Assembly: GCA_964247725.1 (NCBI GenBank)
Contig: CAXTVM010000002.1
Coordinates: 1-64,000, forward strand
From: Lichenicola sp964247725
GTDB lineage: Bacteria; Pseudomonadota; Alphaproteobacteria; Acetobacterales; Acetobacteraceae
Direction: 5' to 3'
Length of the DNA: 64,000 bases
The notes beneath the pieces were generated by a model. It searched no databases and was not told the DNA's origin. It saw only the letters and a program-made list of their open reading frames with translations. The position numbers and the translations under genes were made by a program. This document shows positions 62,353 to 64,000 of this stretch, in pieces. Each line of letters opens with the position of its first letter. The first letter of the stretch is position 1.

Positions 62353-64000
62353 TTATCGGGACATCACCGGAGAAGGAATCCGACCCTTCAACTCCCTGAC
62401 TAGGAAATCAAGATTGGTCGACAGGCCGTCGACCAGCAGTCGGGTCACCGGTTTACCCGCCTTGATCACGTGATCGAGTAGCTGCGCGGCCGCAGCAAGT
62501 TGCTCAAAACCGAACATGCCGGCGCTGCCAGCCAGGATATGGGCCGCCGAGCCCAGCGTATGATCGGGGCATGCGGGAACATCCAACCCCTGTAGCGCCC
62601 GCAGCAGCTCTTCACCGCGGTCCTTGATTGTCGACAGATAAGACTCGATCGCCTCGGGTGAGAGAATGGCAGTCATGCTGTCAAACGTGGCAATGTTAAG
62701 CGGTACAGGTCGGCCGTCCGTCTGCGCATCGAGAGCGGATATGGGGAGACACTGCGTATTACCGGCATGAGCGGGACTAATCTTCCCCACATCCGGCTCG
62801 ACCGTTACGGGCCCAGCCCGGCCGGACGTGCTGCGAGAGGCGAGAAGACGCTCCAACGAGGCGAGCAGAGCGGCTTGCTTGAACGGCTTCGCCAGATGAG
62901 CGTCCATACCGGCTGCGTAGCACTCCTCGATCTGCTCGCTGAAGGCCTGTGCCGTCAGGGCGACGATCGGCACCCTGCCCCTTGGGCCTGAGAGCAGGCG
63001 GATCCGACGTGTCGCCTCAAGGCCATCTATTCCAGGCATCTGAACGTCCATGAGGATAACGTCGAAATCGTCCACCGAGGCCGTATCGACGGCTTCGGAG
63101 CCGCCCTCCGCCAGCGTGACCTCATGGCCGGAGGACTGAAGGAACGAGGCTGTGATGTCCCGGTTCATCGCAATATCGTCAACCACCAGGATCCGGGACC
63201 GCTCCAGGAGCCCCGTCCTCTCGCTCCCGGACGAAGCTCGTTCCATGCTGGGATTGACAGTTGGGGATACGTCCGGAGCCGAGGACAAGTCCAGCCAGAA
63301 CACGCTTCCTCCGTCTGGTCCGTTTCGATGTTCTATGCGAGCCTTCAGCATGGCGGCAATCTGCGCCGAGAGCGCCAGACCTAGACCGGCCCCCTCGACC
63401 GTTGAATCGTTGAAGCCAAGACGCTCGAACTTCTGGAAGAGGCGCGGCTTAAGCTCGATCGGGATGCCGGGCCCGGTGTCGGCGACCTCGATCCGGACGC
63501 AGAGGCTCGCGATGGGCTGAAGACGCAGTTCGACGGAGCCGTGAGCGGTAAACTTTATGGCGTTGCCGAGCAGGTTTAGCAGGATCTGCCGCAGCCTGCC
63601 GGCATCGGTGACGATCCAGCTAGGCGTCCCCGGAGCGATGACCAGACCAAGCCTCAAGCCCTTCGCTTTCGCGACCGGTTCGACAAGGTCGGCACATGCA
63701 CGTGCTAACAGGGGCAGGTCTACCTCGCTGAGCTTCAACTCGACGGTTTCCGCCTCGATCGCGGAAAGGTTGAGCACCCTGTTTATCATCTGGAGAAGGT
63801 GCTCGCCGGCCTCCAGCATGGCCGAAACCCAGTGAACCTGCTTGTTATTGAGCTCACCTCCCAACTTCAGCAGCTCGGCGTAGCCGAGGATGCCGTTCAA
63901 GGGTGTCCGCAACTCGTGGCTCATTCCCGCAAGGAAGCGTGACTTGGCCTGATTGGCCCGTTCCGCCTGATCCTTGGCGCGCGCCAGGTGGCGAGCGAGA
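62353..64000 (-). CDS. Hybrid sensor histidine kinase (5' part outside the window)
   Basis: At least 549 residues are visible; the frame continues past the right edge. HisKA domain (SRFLAGMSHELRTPLNGILG), HATPase with LLGNAIKFTAHG and GAGLGLALSAQIAAML, receiver (RILVVDDIAMNRDITASFLQ, Asp in DVILMDVQMPGIDGLEATRR, Lys in LAKPF) and a C-terminal HPt-like domain (LGSAAHILAGSAGMFGFEQL). The sensor part is not seen. It is convergent with the two-receiver protein, 265 bases away; together they may form a phosphorelay (inference). Confidence 0.88.
   Translation of the reverse strand, partial: LARHLARAKDQAERANQAKSRFLAGMSHELRTPLNGILGYAELLKLGGELNNKQVHWVSAMLEAGEHLLQMINRVLNLSAIEAETVELKLSEVDLPLLARACADLVEPVAKAKGLRLGLVIAPGTPSWIVTDAGRLRQILLNLLGNAIKFTAHGSVELRLQPIASLCVRIEVADTGPGIPIELKPRLFQKFERLGFNDSTVEGAGLGLALSAQIAAMLKARIEHRNGPDGGSVFWLDLSSAPDVSPTVNPSMERASSGSERTGLLERSRILVVDDIAMNRDITASFLQSSGHEVTLAEGGSEAVDTASVDDFDVILMDVQMPGIDGLEATRRIRLLSGPRGRVPIVALTAQAFSEQIEECYAAGMDAHLAKPFKQAALLASLERLLASRSTSGRAGPVTVEPDVGKISPAHAGNTQCLPISALDAQTDGRPVPLNIATFDSMTAILSPEAIESYLSTIKDRGEELLRALQGLDVPACPDHTLGSAAHILAGSAGMFGFEQLAAAAQLLDHVIKAGKPVTRLLVDGLSTNLDFLVRELKGRIPSPVMSR

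Noticed and set aside
1..64000. CRISPR arrays, tRNA or rRNA genes
   Set aside because: No regularly spaced direct repeats, no T-loop-like GGTTCRANTCC with matching acceptor arms, and no rRNA-like stretch were seen. A covariance search would be decisive and was not possible.

Overview
The window is about 64 kb of GC-rich DNA, densely packed with genes on both strands. Gene content and protein sequences suggest an alphaproteobacterium, most likely Acetobacteraceae (Rhodospirillales): cvpA-purF, mmcB, a DUF1217 flagellar-type protein, Tat-exported Gfo/Idh/MocA-type oxidoreductases and several TPR-glycosyltransferase fusions. This assignment is inference, since no rRNA or other phylogenetic marker was compared. 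I found no tRNA, rRNA, CRISPR array or insertion sequence.

Layout. 0-9.3 kb is a surface-polysaccharide block: a hexapeptide acetyltransferase, a TPR/DXD glycosyltransferase, a pectate-lyase-like exported protein, a GT61 glycosyltransferase, a TPR protein with a GT-D-like tail, and a two-gene route to UDP-xylose (ugd, uxs). 9.5-13.1 kb holds mlaE-mlaF, a small exported protein and radA. 13.2-16.4 kb has a TPR glycosyltransferase-like gene facing a DUF1217 protein. 17.1-21.7 kb is the fatty-acid cluster fabD-fabG-acpP-fabF-mltG. 21.7-28.6 kb holds a frameshifted hydrolase, two Tat-type exported redox or sugar-related proteins, an alcohol dehydrogenase, a SYLF protein and an inositol-phosphatase-like enzyme. 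28.9-32.9 kb holds mmcB, a diguanylate cyclase, tyrS and a hydrolase. 33.4-37.2 kb is a sulfur-trafficking operon (two cysteine desulfurases, ferredoxin, mnmA). 37.2-43.0 kb holds a membrane protein, a GST, a GT4 plus O-antigen-ligase pair, and a CobW-WD40 pair.

43.1-49.0 kb is the most interesting region. It encodes what looks like a complete DSF (cis-2-unsaturated fatty acid) quorum-sensing module: an RpfF-type synthase with both catalytic glutamates, convergent with an operon of a REC-PAS-GGDEF-EAL protein and an RpfC-like five-helix hybrid sensor kinase. The usual RpfG (REC-HD-GYP) output is not present and appears to be replaced by a potentially bifunctional cyclic-di-GMP enzyme.

49.2-64 kb holds a PA0069-type radical SAM protein, guanine deaminase with a purine permease, a CDF metal exporter, an FAD oxidoreductase, two frameshifted genes, an SDR enzyme, purF-cvpA, a two-receiver response regulator and a partial hybrid histidine kinase that runs off the right end.

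A second structural feature is a family of nine dispersed palindromic intergenic elements (76-175 bp) with GGCCAGGGC...GCCCTGGCC ends. Eight of the nine start at, or within about 15 bp of, the end of the upstream gene and in the same orientation as it. One has fused to the 3' end of a cysteine desulfurase gene and another to the 5' end of an SDR gene. Three loci carry apparent frameshifts (four in total), which could be real decay or sequence error.
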